A stretch of 64,000 nt of DNA. It comes from Ensifer adhaerens (GTDB lineage: Bacteria; Pseudomonadota; Alphaproteobacteria; Rhizobiales; Rhizobiaceae). The notes under the pieces are model-generated. The model was not told where the DNA came from and searched no databases. It worked only from the letters and a program-made list of their open reading frames with translations. Location of the stretch: the NCBI GenBank assembly GCA_900215285.1, contig OCMG01000004.1, forward strand, positions 1,534,001 through 1,598,000, read 5' to 3'. Positions 43,339 through 52,228 of this stretch are shown here, in pieces. A program made the translations under genes and the position numbers. Positions within the stretch are counted from its first letter, which is position 1. Each line of letters begins with the position of its first letter.

Positions 43339-45147
43339 TTATTTTTTCGTAAATATCACTTCTGGTCCATTTTGACCAATCACTCGAAAAGTGACAGGTG
43401 CCGGGGCTCGCGATTCACCAATCCTGCGGGCTTCTGCGAAAAGCGCGTCAAGCTCTTCCATTGCGGTAGATTCCTCAAGGATTTGGTTCGCGTCCAACAG
43501 TCTTTGTCTGCAAATGCTGTAAGCTTCTGCCCCACATTCAACATACGCTGTAGTCATTGCATCAAGCATCATCTCGTGCTCCGAAATGAGAAAGCAGATA
43601 TGGAGAAAACCGGCCCAAGGTTCCGGCATTTGTGGCGTTAGAAGTGCTAGGGCCAAAAGAGCACAGTGTGCGTTGAGCAAGTCCTCACGCTCGATAGATT
43701 CAACCATAATGGTGTGGAGCTTTTTCGCGTCAGACGGCTTGACGTCAAAATTGCTCCATATTAGCCATTTCGTTAAGTAAGTTTTCAGCCTGATTTCTGC
43801 GGACAGGCTTGCTTCGGAAGTCTGTTCGATTTCTTCGAAGGCAGCGGCGGCCTCCTCAAAGGAACCGGTATATAGTCTAGCATCCGCTAATCGAAACTGT
43901 GCCGTTGCTGTCTTTTCAATCGAGAAGGCAGCCTCGTAGGCTCTTACTGCGCACTTGTATTTATTCGCAAAAAACAGAGAGCCTCCCAACTCACTTAGAA
44001 AATAAAACCTTGAGAGATAGTCTGGTTCAAATTTGCGCGCGCGGTTGAATGACCTGATGGCGTGACGGTACAATCCCATGGAAGCTTGGCTATTGCCTAG
44101 CGAGTAGAATATAGTTGAAGGATTACGGCCTCGTTCAATTGCCGCTTCTGCCGCCGCTCCGTTTAATTTCTCAAGGGCCTGCGAAACACGGTTATCATTC
44201 CCATTGCTCCCCATCAGCGACATGACAAAACTGCCGTAGAAATTGTCCTGTTCTGCGTGGACGTCATTCAGTATCGCTAGATCGGTTGCGTTCTGAGGGT
44301 CGCCTAGCAACGCTCGGCAAACTTCAAGTGCCAAACCCTTTTGCTGCGTGCGTATATTTTCCCTCAGGCAGAACAATGCGGCTGATTTGGCGTGTGCAGA
44401 GAGACCCATCTTGAGAAGGACAGCAGGCACGCCATAAACCAGTGCTGCCGCAATTTTTTCTAAGGAATACTCATCTACTTTGATATCCAGATAGCCTACA
44501 TGGGCGAAATCAATTCTTAGAAAACCATCTTTAAGCTGTATTTTTAGGCTCAGGCTTTTAGTATCTCCCTTTCTGAATTTTATAAAAGAAAGCATTTTCG
44601 AATATTCGCGGAGAACCTTTTCACAGGCGGAAAAATACGCAAATGATGCTGTGTGATTTTCAACTTCAATGAAAACGCTTTCATTTTGATCCGCGTTCTG
44701 CATTCTACGCAGTGCATTAATGTAGCTTGCTATCCCTGACGGGGTCTCTTGAGTCCAATCGTTGGGAACATCGAGGCTGACGGTTTGTGCGTCCTGCCCA
44801 ACCTGAGCAAATGCTTCATGATTCCAAATCCATTTCCAACCATTGGTGGGTTCGCAATATCTCGCGATTATGGCTGGAACGTTTAATGAAGCCAGATAGT
44901 TCAATCGATCTATTTTGACCGTGACTTTGTCGAATTTCTCGGCGTCGTCCGTAGCTTTGAGTTGAACGTAGAAGAAGAATCCTGTTGCTTGACCAGTGTC
45001 ATCAAAAATTTCGACTTCTAGGTCGACGCCATAGTCGCGACCTTTTTCCCGGCATACCCATTGTTCTGGCAGTAGCCTTTTGAATTCGTTTATTGACTTG
45101 TCTTCAAGCTGGTGTGTCCGGGATCGTTGGGGCAAGTTGCGTTCCAA
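43339..45147 (-). CDS. DUF4365 nuclease-like protein with TPR-like repeats
   Basis: A 602-residue orphan. Residues 12-110 match the DUF4365 pattern: HQLEDKSINEFKRLL, then YGVDLEVEI with Asp42, then FYVQLKAT with Gln62 and Lys64, the D...QxK arrangement of PD-(D/E)xK nuclease folds. The middle (about 120-300) is unassigned. From about 320 to 560, helical repeats such as SMGLYRHAIRSFNRARKFEP and FANKYKCAVRAYEAAFSIEK look like TPRs. The gene is AT-rich and uses AGA, ATA and TTA codons unlike its neighbours, and it lies just behind tRNA-Phe. DUF4365 domains occur in anti-phage contexts. Nuclease activity is inferred, not shown. Confidence 0.8.
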   Translation of the reverse strand: MERNLPQRSRTHQLEDKSINEFKRLLPEQWVCREKGRDYGVDLEVEIFDDTGQATGFFFYVQLKATDDAEKFDKVTVKIDRLNYLASLNVPAIIARYCEPTNGWKWIWNHEAFAQVGQDAQTVSLDVPNDWTQETPSGIASYINALRRMQNADQNESVFIEVENHTASFAYFSACEKVLREYSKMLSFIKFRKGDTKSLSLKIQLKDGFLRIDFAHVGYLDIKVDEYSLEKIAAALVYGVPAVLLKMGLSAHAKSAALFCLRENIRTQQKGLALEVCRALLGDPQNATDLAILNDVHAEQDNFYGSFVMSLMGSNGNDNRVSQALEKLNGAAAEAAIERGRNPSTIFYSLGNSQASMGLYRHAIRSFNRARKFEPDYLSRFYFLSELGGSLFFANKYKCAVRAYEAAFSIEKTATAQFRLADARLYTGSFEEAAAAFEEIEQTSEASLSAEIRLKTYLTKWLIWSNFDVKPSDAKKLHTIMVESIEREDLLNAHCALLALALLTPQMPEPWAGFLHICFLISEHEMMLDAMTTAYVECGAEAYSICRQRLLDANQILEESTAMEELDALFAEARRIGESRAPAPVTFRVIGQNGPEVIFTKK

Positions 45148-45315
45148 TATAGAGCAAACATGATTCCCGTATTGTATATATCGCCTTTAAGCTGAATTAC
45201 ACCGCCATACCCTTGTAAAGGGTGCCAAATCTCGACCTTTTGTCAGCCTGTGGAGACGTGCGGCGCTTTGCCAGTGAAGCATTTTCCGTCGTCTGAGGAC
45301 TCGAAAATCCTCACC

Positions 45316-46461
45316 TCAATGCGCAAACTGCAACGTCGCCAGAAACAGCACGATCCCCAGCGCCATCACAAAGGCCGCGCCCAATATTTCGATCGCCGTG
45401 CCGATTTTCTCGCCCACCGTGCCATCGCCTGCGAGCTTCACGGCCAGACCCTTGGCTGACACGGCGGTGATGGCGAGAGCCGAGACGGTGATGGCGGTGC
45501 CGATGGACATGGCGAGGACGGAGAGGATGCCGCCGAGATAGAGGCTGTTGAGCAGCGAGAAGGTCACGACGATGATCGCGCCGGAACAGGGGCGCAGGCC
45601 CACAGCCAGCACGGCGGAAAAGGCTGCCTTGAGGCTAAAGTTCTCGCCGCCGAGCGATTGCGGGGAGGGCATGTGGGCGTGGCCGCATTCCTCGCAGAAA
45701 TCGGCGACGGCGGTCCTGTTCGTCTTGCCCGAGCCGAGGAAGCCGGTCGGCTGGCCAGAGCCCGGGCCGAGTTTGAAACCGGATTTGGCGGGTGCCAGGC
45801 GCTGGACGGTGGTGTGGTCGCAGGCGCACAGCGCGTCGTCGTCATGCGCGTGAAACTGCATCCCCGCCGGCATGCCGGCCATGGCCGGCGCGTTGGCGCG
45901 GCGAGGGGCCGATTTGGTGACCAGGCTGCGCACCTTGCGCACCAGCATCCAGAAGCCGAAGCCGGCGACCAGAAGATAGCTGGCCTGTTCGAGGAAATCG
46001 GTGGCGTTGGTCAGCGTGATCGAGGTGCTGCGCAGGACGACATAGGCTGTCCCCACGACGAGCAGCGCCGTAATGCCCTGCAGGAAGGAGGAGATGATCG
46101 CAATCAGGATGCCGCGTTTCAGCTGGATCTCGTTGGCGATCATGTAGGAGGAAATGACGGCCTTGCCGTGTCCCGGACCTGCTGCGTGGAAGACGCCGTA
46201 GAGGAAGGAGAGGCTGACCAGCGTCCAAAGCTTCCAGGGATCCTGGCGCATGGCGACCAGCGCCTGGGTCAGGGCTCGATAGAAGCGTTGCTGCTCCATG
46301 TTGACCCACATGAGAAACGTGCCGCCAAAGCCTGTCGTGTTGAACGAGGGTTCGGCAGTGCCGATGCCAAGCGGCGAGCCGGCATGGGCCGCGAGCGGGG
46401 CAAGGAGGGCGGTGGCGGCAAGCGCCAGGGCGAGGCGTCGGATGTTTTTCGTGGTCAGCAT
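45316..46461 (-). CDS. NicO-family nickel/cobalt (or zinc) membrane transporter
   Basis: A 381-residue inner-membrane protein with a signal-like first segment and about six further hydrophobic segments. The family signature is HAAGPGHGKAVISSYMIANE. GLRPCSGAIIVVTFSLLNSLYLGGILSVLAMSIGTAI is the second conserved block, between about residues 290 and 326. A long cytoplasmic loop contains HAHDDDALCACDHTT and CEECGHAH, likely metal-binding. It overlaps the upstream DUF1007 gene by seven bases, the standard pairing for this family. Metal identity is unresolved. Confidence 0.9.
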   Translation of the reverse strand: MLTTKNIRRLALALAATALLAPLAAHAGSPLGIGTAEPSFNTTGFGGTFLMWVNMEQQRFYRALTQALVAMRQDPWKLWTLVSLSFLYGVFHAAGPGHGKAVISSYMIANEIQLKRGILIAIISSFLQGITALLVVGTAYVVLRSTSITLTNATDFLEQASYLLVAGFGFWMLVRKVRSLVTKSAPRRANAPAMAGMPAGMQFHAHDDDALCACDHTTVQRLAPAKSGFKLGPGSGQPTGFLGSGKTNRTAVADFCEECGHAHMPSPQSLGGENFSLKAAFSAVLAVGLRPCSGAIIVVTFSLLNSLYLGGILSVLAMSIGTAITVSALAITAVSAKGLAVKLAGDGTVGEKIGTAIEILGAAFVMALGIVLFLATLQFAH

Positions 46462-47099
46462 GTCACTTCGATCCGCGTTGCGAAGAGCTTCGACATGGTC
46501 GTTCCCATCGGGTCGTTGAAGAAGGCTTGCGTCAGTGTCTTCTGGTTCTGGGCGATCACCTCGTCCGGGTTCGGACGGACGACCTTGTGGGTGCAGGCCT
46601 TGAAGCCCGCGCCTTCGACGACAATGTCCTTGTCGGTGGCGAAGTCGAGCGAGGTGTAGAGCGTCGGGTCCCAGACGCCGAAGGTCATGTCGCCCTTCAG
46701 CGGCATGGGGGTTGCCGGCTTCACGGCGAAAAACATCAGGAGCTGGCCGTCCTTGTAGTCGACATTGATGACATCGGGCGGCGCGATGTCGATCTTCTTC
46801 CCGTTCTGCGTAATGTTGGTATAGTAATCGAAATCGGCCAGCGACTGTTTCACGGTCTTGCCGACGGCCTTCAGCTCGTCCGGGTCAAGCTTCAGGTTCC
46901 TGTTCTTGTCGAAATCCAGAAGCACGGTCGAGGAGAACACTTCGTCGAAGCGCCAGACATTGCGCAGCTCCTTCACATTGCCGTCGTCGCCGGCGATCAC
47001 TTCCAGTCGCGCCTCCACGAAGATGTGCGGATGGGCGAAGGCTGCGGCCGGGACGAGAAGGCCGAACAGCGTCGTGAGAAGGGCAAGCTTGCGGATCAT
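46455..47099 (-). CDS. DUF1007 periplasmic protein, partner of the NicO transporter
   Basis: A 214-residue secreted protein. The signal peptide MIRKLALLTTLFGLLVPAAAFA ends before HPHIFVEARLEV, the hallmark start of DUF1007; the two exposed histidines could bind metal at the new N-terminus. SSTVLLDFDKNRNLKLDPDEL resembles an EF-hand-like loop. ATG 47099 is preceded by the signal; a longer frame to 47144 is unlikely. It is the first gene of a two-gene metal-transport operon. The 200-base upstream gap shows no recognisable riboswitch. Confidence 0.88.
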   Translation of the reverse strand: MIRKLALLTTLFGLLVPAAAFAHPHIFVEARLEVIAGDDGNVKELRNVWRFDEVFSSTVLLDFDKNRNLKLDPDELKAVGKTVKQSLADFDYYTNITQNGKKIDIAPPDVINVDYKDGQLLMFFAVKPATPMPLKGDMTFGVWDPTLYTSLDFATDKDIVVEGAGFKACTHKVVRPNPDEVIAQNQKTLTQAFFNDPMGTTMSKLFATRIEVTC

Positions 47100-47316
47100 G
47101 GAACCATCGTCTGTCGGAATTGCATGCCAGATCCCCCGGTGCATCAGGACGATTGCCTGTTGATCTGCCTGTTCATCTTGTCATGCCGGCCTGGCGAAAA
47201 AAACCGGATTCCTCTGCTTCGCCGACGCCTTGAGTGATCCTCAATCTGGACGAAAATGAGCCCGCGCCCGAAGCAGCCTGTGCGGCACCATGTCACGACC
47301 GGCATGACCGGCAAAG

Positions 47317-48207
47317 TTACAATTTCTTAAACCACGCCTGCAGGAAGTCGACAAAGGTGCGCACCTTGGCCGGAAGGTGGCGTCGATGCGGATAGACTGC
47401 ATAGATGCCGCGATCGCTCGGCAGGTAATCGGCAAAGAGCACGACGAGCTCTCCGTTTTCAATATGCTTGCGTGCGACGAAGTCGGGCAGAAGCGCCACG
47501 CCGAGGCCGGCGAGCGCGCCGCGCAGCGTCGCCGTCGGGCTGTTGACCTCGATCGGGCCGGAGACCTGCACGGAGAAGGACGAGCCGTCCGGCTCGAAGA
47601 AGCGCAGCACGCCCTTGCGGCGGCTGTTGGAGTCAATCAGGCAGGGAACCTGGGACAGACCCGTCGGGTGCTCCAGACCCTTGTGGCTGGCCAGGAAGTC
47701 CGGCGTCGCGCAGATATTGAGGCCGAAATCGGTGATCTTGCGGGCAATCAGGCCGGAGTCTTCCAGCTTGGTCACGCGGATGGCGAGGTCGAAGCCTTCT
47801 TCCACCAGATCGACGAAGCGATCCTCCGCCATGATCTCCAGAGACAGGTCGGGATGCAGCTTGGCGAAATCGATGAGGCAGCGGCCGACATCGGCATCCA
47901 CGAAGGTGCGCGGCACGGAGACCTTCAGCCTTCCCTTCAGATCGGCATTGTTTTCCCGCACCAGATCGGCGAGCTCGTCAATCTCCTTCAGGATTTCGGA
48001 GGCCGAGCGGTAATAGGTCTTGCCGGCTTCGGTCAGCGAGAACTGCCGTGTCGTGCGGTTGAGAAGGAGTGCGCCGAGTTCGTCCTCGAGTTCGCGCACA
48101 TATTTCGACAAGAGGGCCTTCGAACGTCCCAGCTTGCGGGCAGCGGCCGAAAAGCCCTCCGCGTCCACGACGTCGATGAAGGCCCTGATCCGCGTGAGAG
48201 TATCCAT
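47317..48207 (-). CDS. LysR-family transcriptional regulator
   Basis: A 296-residue regulator. The winged helix-turn-helix TRIRAFIDVVDAEGFSAAARKLGRSKALLSKYVRELEDELGA (residues about 4-45) and LLNRTTRQFSLTEAGKTYY are typical of the CrgA-like LysR branch. The effector domain has LKGRLKVSVPRTFVDADVGR and DLAIRVTKLEDSGL. ATG 48207 (MDTLTRIRAF) is the family start. It is divergent from the decarboxylase gene 600 bases away, so it may regulate it or another target; no operator was identified. Confidence 0.93.
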   Translation of the reverse strand: MDTLTRIRAFIDVVDAEGFSAAARKLGRSKALLSKYVRELEDELGALLLNRTTRQFSLTEAGKTYYRSASEILKEIDELADLVRENNADLKGRLKVSVPRTFVDADVGRCLIDFAKLHPDLSLEIMAEDRFVDLVEEGFDLAIRVTKLEDSGLIARKITDFGLNICATPDFLASHKGLEHPTGLSQVPCLIDSNSRRKGVLRFFEPDGSSFSVQVSGPIEVNSPTATLRGALAGLGVALLPDFVARKHIENGELVVLFADYLPSDRGIYAVYPHRRHLPAKVRTFVDFLQAWFKKL

Positions 48208-48299
48208 TTTGCCTCGCTCTATTTTTTCGGGAATATAGGTCCTCCGTACGACCCATTTCAATCATTTGGGAAAATTTGGCTAGGGTCAAAAAAACTCTT

Positions 48300-48811
48300 G
48301 ATTACGACAGCGAATGTTCTTATCTCCGCGGTTGCCCAAAGTCGCACGTGCCTGTGGGTGTCCGCCGACCCTCGAACTGGGATTTAATCCCTAAGGTGAG
48401 GGTATCGGTAAGGTACCTGGAACTAACCGCTCCAGTCGCTATTCCGGCCAACCGGGAAATGCGAGGACATCTTGAAGCAACGACGGTGCGGGCCTTTCTG
48501 GTGTCTGCCGGCTTTCCAACAGCCGGGGTTACTGAAGAGGCACACCTTCATTGCCGGAAGTGCGGTCGGGTTCTCCCCTCCAATCCAAGGCAGACAAAGT
48601 GAATGATCGCTCGGGCTTGAGCGTTTGTTCGTCATTTGCGTTTGCGTTTCGCTCAGGTTCCGGGGTCTCCACCGGCTGGTTCCTGGTCTTTTCGTCATCC
48701 GCGCTTTGTCCTTCGGGAATATCTGATTCCCGAAGCCATGCCGTTCCAACGCCCCGCGTGATGATCGCCCGGGACGATGGGTATTTGACTCTGGATTTTT
48801 GGAGACCCGCC
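48300..48811 (+). promoter_or_regulatory. long structured leader of the ornithine decarboxylase gene (speF-motif candidate)
   Basis: The 500-base stretch before the decarboxylase has no convincing gene on either strand but contains several clear hairpins. They are ACCCTC...GAGGGT enclosing GGGAT/ATCCC (48368-48403), CCGGCT/AGCCGG (48508-48526) and a perfect 10-base-pair stem CTTCGGGAAT/ATTCCCGAAG (48711-48735), 77 bases before the ATG. A cis-regulatory RNA called the speF motif is known upstream of this gene class in alphaproteobacteria. Position and structure fit, but I did not align it to the family. Confidence 0.5.
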
Positions 48812-49945
48812 ATGACCTCGCAGCGCATCCTCGACTTCTTCAAGACCCGCCAGCCGGAAGGTCCCTGCCTCGTCGTCGATCTCGATGTCGTCGCCGGCAA
48901 TTTCAAGGCATTTCGTCATGCCCTGCCGGACAGCCATATCTATTATGCGGTCAAGGCGAACCCCGCTCCGGAAGTCCTGCGCCTTCTCGCAGGCATGGGC
49001 TCCAACTTCGATTGCGCGTCCGTCGCCGAAATCGAAATGGCGCTCGATGCCGGTGCGACGCCTGCGCGCATTTCCTATGGCAACACGATCAAGAAGGAAC
49101 GCGACGTTGCCCGTGCTCATGCGCTGGGCGTCAACCTGTTTGCCGTCGACAGTCACGAGGAAGTCGAGAAGATCGCACGCGCCGCTCCCGGCGCCCGCGT
49201 CTTCTGCCGCGTGCTGACCAATGGCGAAGGCGCCGAATGGCCGCTGTCGCGCAAGTTCGGTTGCGTTCCGCAGATGGCCGTTGACGTGCTCGTCTATGCG
49301 CACCAGCTCGGTCTCGAATCCTTCGGCGTCTCGTTCCATGTCGGTTCGCAGATGACCAAGGTCGATGCCTGGGACGCAGCGCTCTCCGACGCCAAGCGCG
49401 TTTTCGTGTCGCTGGCCAAGCAGGGCATCGAGCTGAAGATGGTCAACATGGGCGGCGGCTTCCCGACGAAGTACCTGAAGGACATTCCGTCGGCCGAAGC
49501 CTATGGCCAGGCGATCTTCGCATCGCTGTCCAAGCATTTCGGCAACCGGATTCCGATGACCATCATCGAGCCGGGCCGCGGCATGGTCGGCAATGCGGGC
49601 GTCATCAAGTCGGAAGTCGTCCTGATCTCGAAGAAGTCGGACAATGACGAGCATCGCTGGGTCTTCCTCGACATCGGCAAGTTCGGCGGTCTGGCCGAAA
49701 CGATGGACGAAGCCATCCGCTACCCGATCCGCACGACACGCGATGCCGACGACATGGGCCTCTGCGTGCTGGCCGGCCCGACCTGCGACTCGGCGGATGT
49801 TCTTTACGAAAAGAACATGTATCCGCTGCCGCTCTCGCTCACCATCGGTGACGAGGTGCTGATCGAAGGCACGGGCGCCTACACGACGACCTATTCGGCC
49901 GTCGCCTTCAACGGTTTCGAGCCGCTGAAGTCTTACTGCATCTGA
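48812..49945 (+). CDS. ornithine/lysine decarboxylase, fold-III PLP enzyme
   Basis: Makes putrescine (or cadaverine) from ornithine (or lysine), the start of polyamine synthesis. It is 377 residues long, like rhizobial Odc2-type enzymes. Lys48 in YYAVKANPAPEVL binds PLP. FGVSFHVGSQ, MVNMGGGFPTKY and IIEPGRGMVG form the cofactor pocket, and Cys325 in GPTCDSADVLYEKN comes from the partner subunit of the dimer. GGAGAC precedes the ATG. An in-frame reading extends far upstream but crosses the structured leader and is not coding. Regulation probably acts through that leader. Confidence 0.94.
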   Translation: MTSQRILDFFKTRQPEGPCLVVDLDVVAGNFKAFRHALPDSHIYYAVKANPAPEVLRLLAGMGSNFDCASVAEIEMALDAGATPARISYGNTIKKERDVARAHALGVNLFAVDSHEEVEKIARAAPGARVFCRVLTNGEGAEWPLSRKFGCVPQMAVDVLVYAHQLGLESFGVSFHVGSQMTKVDAWDAALSDAKRVFVSLAKQGIELKMVNMGGGFPTKYLKDIPSAEAYGQAIFASLSKHFGNRIPMTIIEPGRGMVGNAGVIKSEVVLISKKSDNDEHRWVFLDIGKFGGLAETMDEAIRYPIRTTRDADDMGLCVLAGPTCDSADVLYEKNMYPLPLSLTIGDEVLIEGTGAYTTTYSAVAFNGFEPLKSYCI

Positions 49946-49951
49946 TCGATA

Positions 49952-49972
49952 CGCCCCGGCTGGCCCGGGGCG
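49952..49972 (+). terminator. GC-rich hairpin after the decarboxylase gene
   Basis: CGCCCCGG pairs with CCGGGGCG around CTGGC, seven bases past the stop codon. No T-run follows, so it is a weak terminator candidate or a 3'-end stabiliser. Confidence 0.45.
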
Positions 49973-50173
49973 CTTCAAGCCGGCCCCGAAACCGTCACAA
50001 AGCCTTCATCTGCCGTTCAGGCAGGAGCGACTAGAACGGTTTCCAGGCTGAATTGATACAGGTTTGGAAGCAGATCGGTCCCTGTGGATCGCCGCCGTCG
50101 CCCTTTGCGGGGCGAGGCATTCACCCAAAATATCCGGGCCGCATTGAGCGGTATTGAAGTTCGGGAGGCCACG

Positions 50174-50761
50174 ATGGCCCTTGTTCTTGATGTCCTTCGC
50201 GCGAAAAACGCGCCTGAATTCGTGATCGAGCCGGAAGCTGCCGGCGATGTCGTCGCGCGCGAGCGCCTGTTGGATGCGGCTATGGGTCCGAACCGCCGCA
50301 AGAAGTCGTCCGAAAAGCTGCGCCGTGGACGTCTGCCCGCCGAAGGCCTGGCTTTCGTCGCCCGCGACAGCGCCGGCCATGTCATCGGCACCGTACGCCT
50401 GTGGAACGTTCATGCCGGCATCACGCCGGGCGGAGCGCCGCTGCCCGCGCTGCTGCTCGGCCCTCTCGCCGTCGATGCCGCCCATGAAGGCAAGGGCATC
50501 GGCGCGGCGCTGATGCGCGCGGCGGTCTTCGAAGCCCGCCGGCTTGGCCATGGGGCAATCCTGCTTGTCGGCGACGCACCTTATTACGAGCGCTTCGGCT
50601 TCTTTGCCGACAAGACCTCGACCCTGATGATGCCCGGCCCGTTCGAGCGCGCGCGCTTCCTGGCGCTGGAACTCGAAGACGGTTGGCTGAAGGGTGCTGC
50701 CGGCCTTCTCGTGCCGTGCGGCCGAAAGCTTTCGGTCGCCCCGATCAAGAAGGCGGCTTGA
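50174..50761 (+). CDS. GNAT-family N-acetyltransferase
   Basis: A 195-residue protein close to the YhbS-type acetyltransferases. FVIEPEAAGDVVARERLLDAAMG opens it. The acetyl-CoA loop is LLGPLAVDAAHEGKGIGAALMRAA, with the Q/R-x-x-G-x-G/A pattern as EGKGIG, followed by GDAPYYERFGFFAD. The C-terminal part has the ALELEDGWLKGAAG segment of this branch. ATG 50174 is preceded by GGGAGG. Its substrate is unknown. A terminator follows. Confidence 0.9.
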   Translation: MALVLDVLRAKNAPEFVIEPEAAGDVVARERLLDAAMGPNRRKKSSEKLRRGRLPAEGLAFVARDSAGHVIGTVRLWNVHAGITPGGAPLPALLLGPLAVDAAHEGKGIGAALMRAAVFEARRLGHGAILLVGDAPYYERFGFFADKTSTLMMPGPFERARFLALELEDGWLKGAAGLLVPCGRKLSVAPIKKAA

Positions 50762-50788
50762 ACCGCCCGAAGTGATGCGTCAATTGAT

Positions 50789-50818
50789 ATGCCGGTTCCG
50801 CGAGGAGCCGGCATTTTT
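50789..50818 (+). terminator. terminator after the GNAT gene
   Basis: GCCGGTTCC pairs with GGAGCCGGC (one G-T pair) around GCGA, with flanking AT/AT pairs, followed by TTTTT. The remaining 300 bases to pstS hold no gene but contain the Pho box. Confidence 0.85.
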
Positions 50819-50997
50819 GCGTCCGCTTGTCCGTGCCGGGTGCATCACGGCGCCGGACTCGCGACGCTTGCATTGCCGCTGTGACAATCGCTGTCGCAGA
50901 ACGCACCCGCGCGGGCGTTTCAGGAGCAATTCCGGAAACATGGTTAACAATTTGATAATATGTAACTATTCCGGCTCGTCCCGCGTGCCGATCCGGG

Positions 50998-51037
50998 CTG
51001 TCATATATCCTTCATACAAGTGTCACATAAGCGTAAC
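50998..51037 (+). promoter_or_regulatory. four-unit Pho box of pstS
   Basis: CTGTCAT, CCTTCAT, GTGTCAC and GCGTAAC recur every 11 bases, separated by AT-rich tetranucleotides (ATAT, ACAA, ATAA). This is the PhoB direct-repeat architecture, with the first three units close to consensus. It ends 88 bases before the pstS start. PhoB binding under phosphate limitation is expected. Confidence 0.85.
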
Positions 51038-51125
51038 TCCCGGAGCCTAATGAACCCCCGCAGCCGTGTTCCTTGCAATGAGGAGCGGCTTTCGGAATTA
51101 CAAATCACGTACAGGGAGAACTGCC

Positions 51126-52154
51126 GTGAACTTCATCCGCAAATTCGCCGTCGGCGCCGCTGCCGCCGCTCTCAGCCTTTCGCTCGCCGGCGCTTCGCTG
51201 GCCGCTGACATCACCGGCGCAGGCTCCAGCTTCATCAACCCGGTTCTGTCCAAGTGGGCTGAAGGCTACAAGGCCGCCACGAACAACACCATCAACTATC
51301 AGTCGGTCGGTTCGGGTGCAGGTATCAAGCAGCTTCTCGCCAAGACTGTTGTCTTCGGCGCTTCGGACAAGCCGATGAGCGATGGCGACCTTGAGAAGAA
51401 CGGCCTTGCCCAGTTCCCGATGATCTCCGGCGGCATCGTCGTCACGTATAACATCGAAGGCGTAAAGCCGGGCGAACTGGTTTTCGACGGCGAAACGCTC
51501 GCCGGCATCTTCCTCGGCAAGATCACCAAGTGGGACGACGCTGCTCTCAAGAAGCTGAACCCCGACGTCAAGCTGCCCTCCACGCCGATCTCCGTCGTCT
51601 ACCGCGCTGACGGTTCGGGCACGACCTTCAACTTCACGAACTACCTCTCGAAGGTTTCGCCGGAGTGGAAGGAAAAGGTTGGTTCCGACACCGCCGTTCA
51701 GTGGCCGGTCGGTTTCGGCGCCAAGGGCTCTGAAGGCGTTTCCACGACGGTTGCGCAGACCGCCGGTTCGATCTCCTATGTCGAGTATTCCTACGTTGTC
51801 GCCAACAAGATGGGCTTCTCGAAGATGAAGAACGCCGCTGGCAAGGTTGTCGAGCCGAAGCTCGACACGTTTGCCGCTGCCGCTTCGAACGCCGACTGGA
51901 AGGGTGCGAAGAACTTCAACGTCATCATCACCAACCAGCCGGGCGACAACACCTGGCCGATCGCTGCCTCGACCTGGGTCATTCTCTACAAGGACCCCGC
52001 CGACAAGGCTCTGAACCAGGGCGCTCTCGACTTCTTCAAGTGGGCCTATGAAAAGGGGCAGAAGGATGCCACCACGCTCAACTACGTTGCCATTCCGGAA
52101 AACGTAACGAAGGTCGTGATGGACTCCTGGAAGAAGGACTTCGCTGCGAAGTAA
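51126..52154 (+). CDS. pstS: phosphate ABC transporter substrate-binding protein
   Basis: Periplasmic high-affinity phosphate receptor, 342 residues. The signal peptide [26 protein letters not shown] is cut before [18 protein letters not shown]. The [26 protein letters not shown] and [12 protein letters not shown] loops bind phosphate. The start is GTG at 51126 with GGGAGAA before it. A strong terminator hairpin separates it from pstC, so pstS is probably made in excess over the permease subunits. Confidence 0.96.
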   Translation: MNFIRKFAVGAAAAALSLSLAGASLAADITGAGSSFINPVLSKWAEGYKAATNNTINYQSVGSGAGIKQLLAKTVVFGASDKPMSDGDLEKNGLAQFPMISGGIVVTYNIEGVKPGELVFDGETLAGIFLGKITKWDDAALKKLNPDVKLPSTPISVVYRADGSGTTFNFTNYLSKVSPEWKEKVGSDTAVQWPVGFGAKGSEGVSTTVAQTAGSISYVEYSYVVANKMGFSKMKNAAGKVVEPKLDTFAAAASNADWKGAKNFNVIITNQPGDNTWPIAASTWVILYKDPADKALNQGALDFFKWAYEKGQKDATTLNYVAIPENVTKVVMDSWKKDFAAK

Positions 52155-52176
52155 TCTGCGCCACGGCGCGAAATCG

Positions 52177-52206
52177 GCGGACAGAGATGATCTCTGTCCG
52201 CTTTTT
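52177..52206 (+). terminator. terminator/attenuator between pstS and pstC
   Basis: GCGGACAGAGA pairs perfectly with TCTCTGTCCGC around TGA and is followed by TTTTT. Partial readthrough would set a high PstS to PstCAB ratio. Confidence 0.9.
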
Positions 52207-52228
52207 ATGACCGGACAGGGGTTGCAGA

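Noticed and set aside
43282..45240. Mobile island with attachment repeats at tRNA-Phe
   Set aside because: No duplicate of the tRNA 3' end, integrase or transposase was found near 45.2 kb, so only atypical composition supports insertion.
47100..47316. Cobalamin or nickel riboswitch before the DUF1007-NicO operon
   Set aside because: No conserved cobalamin-box sequence or matching stem pattern was seen on the minus strand.
48551..48811. In-frame N-terminal extension of the decarboxylase by 87 residues
   Set aside because: The extension crosses the structured leader, has no family similarity, and a proper ribosome binding site sits before the ATG at 48812.
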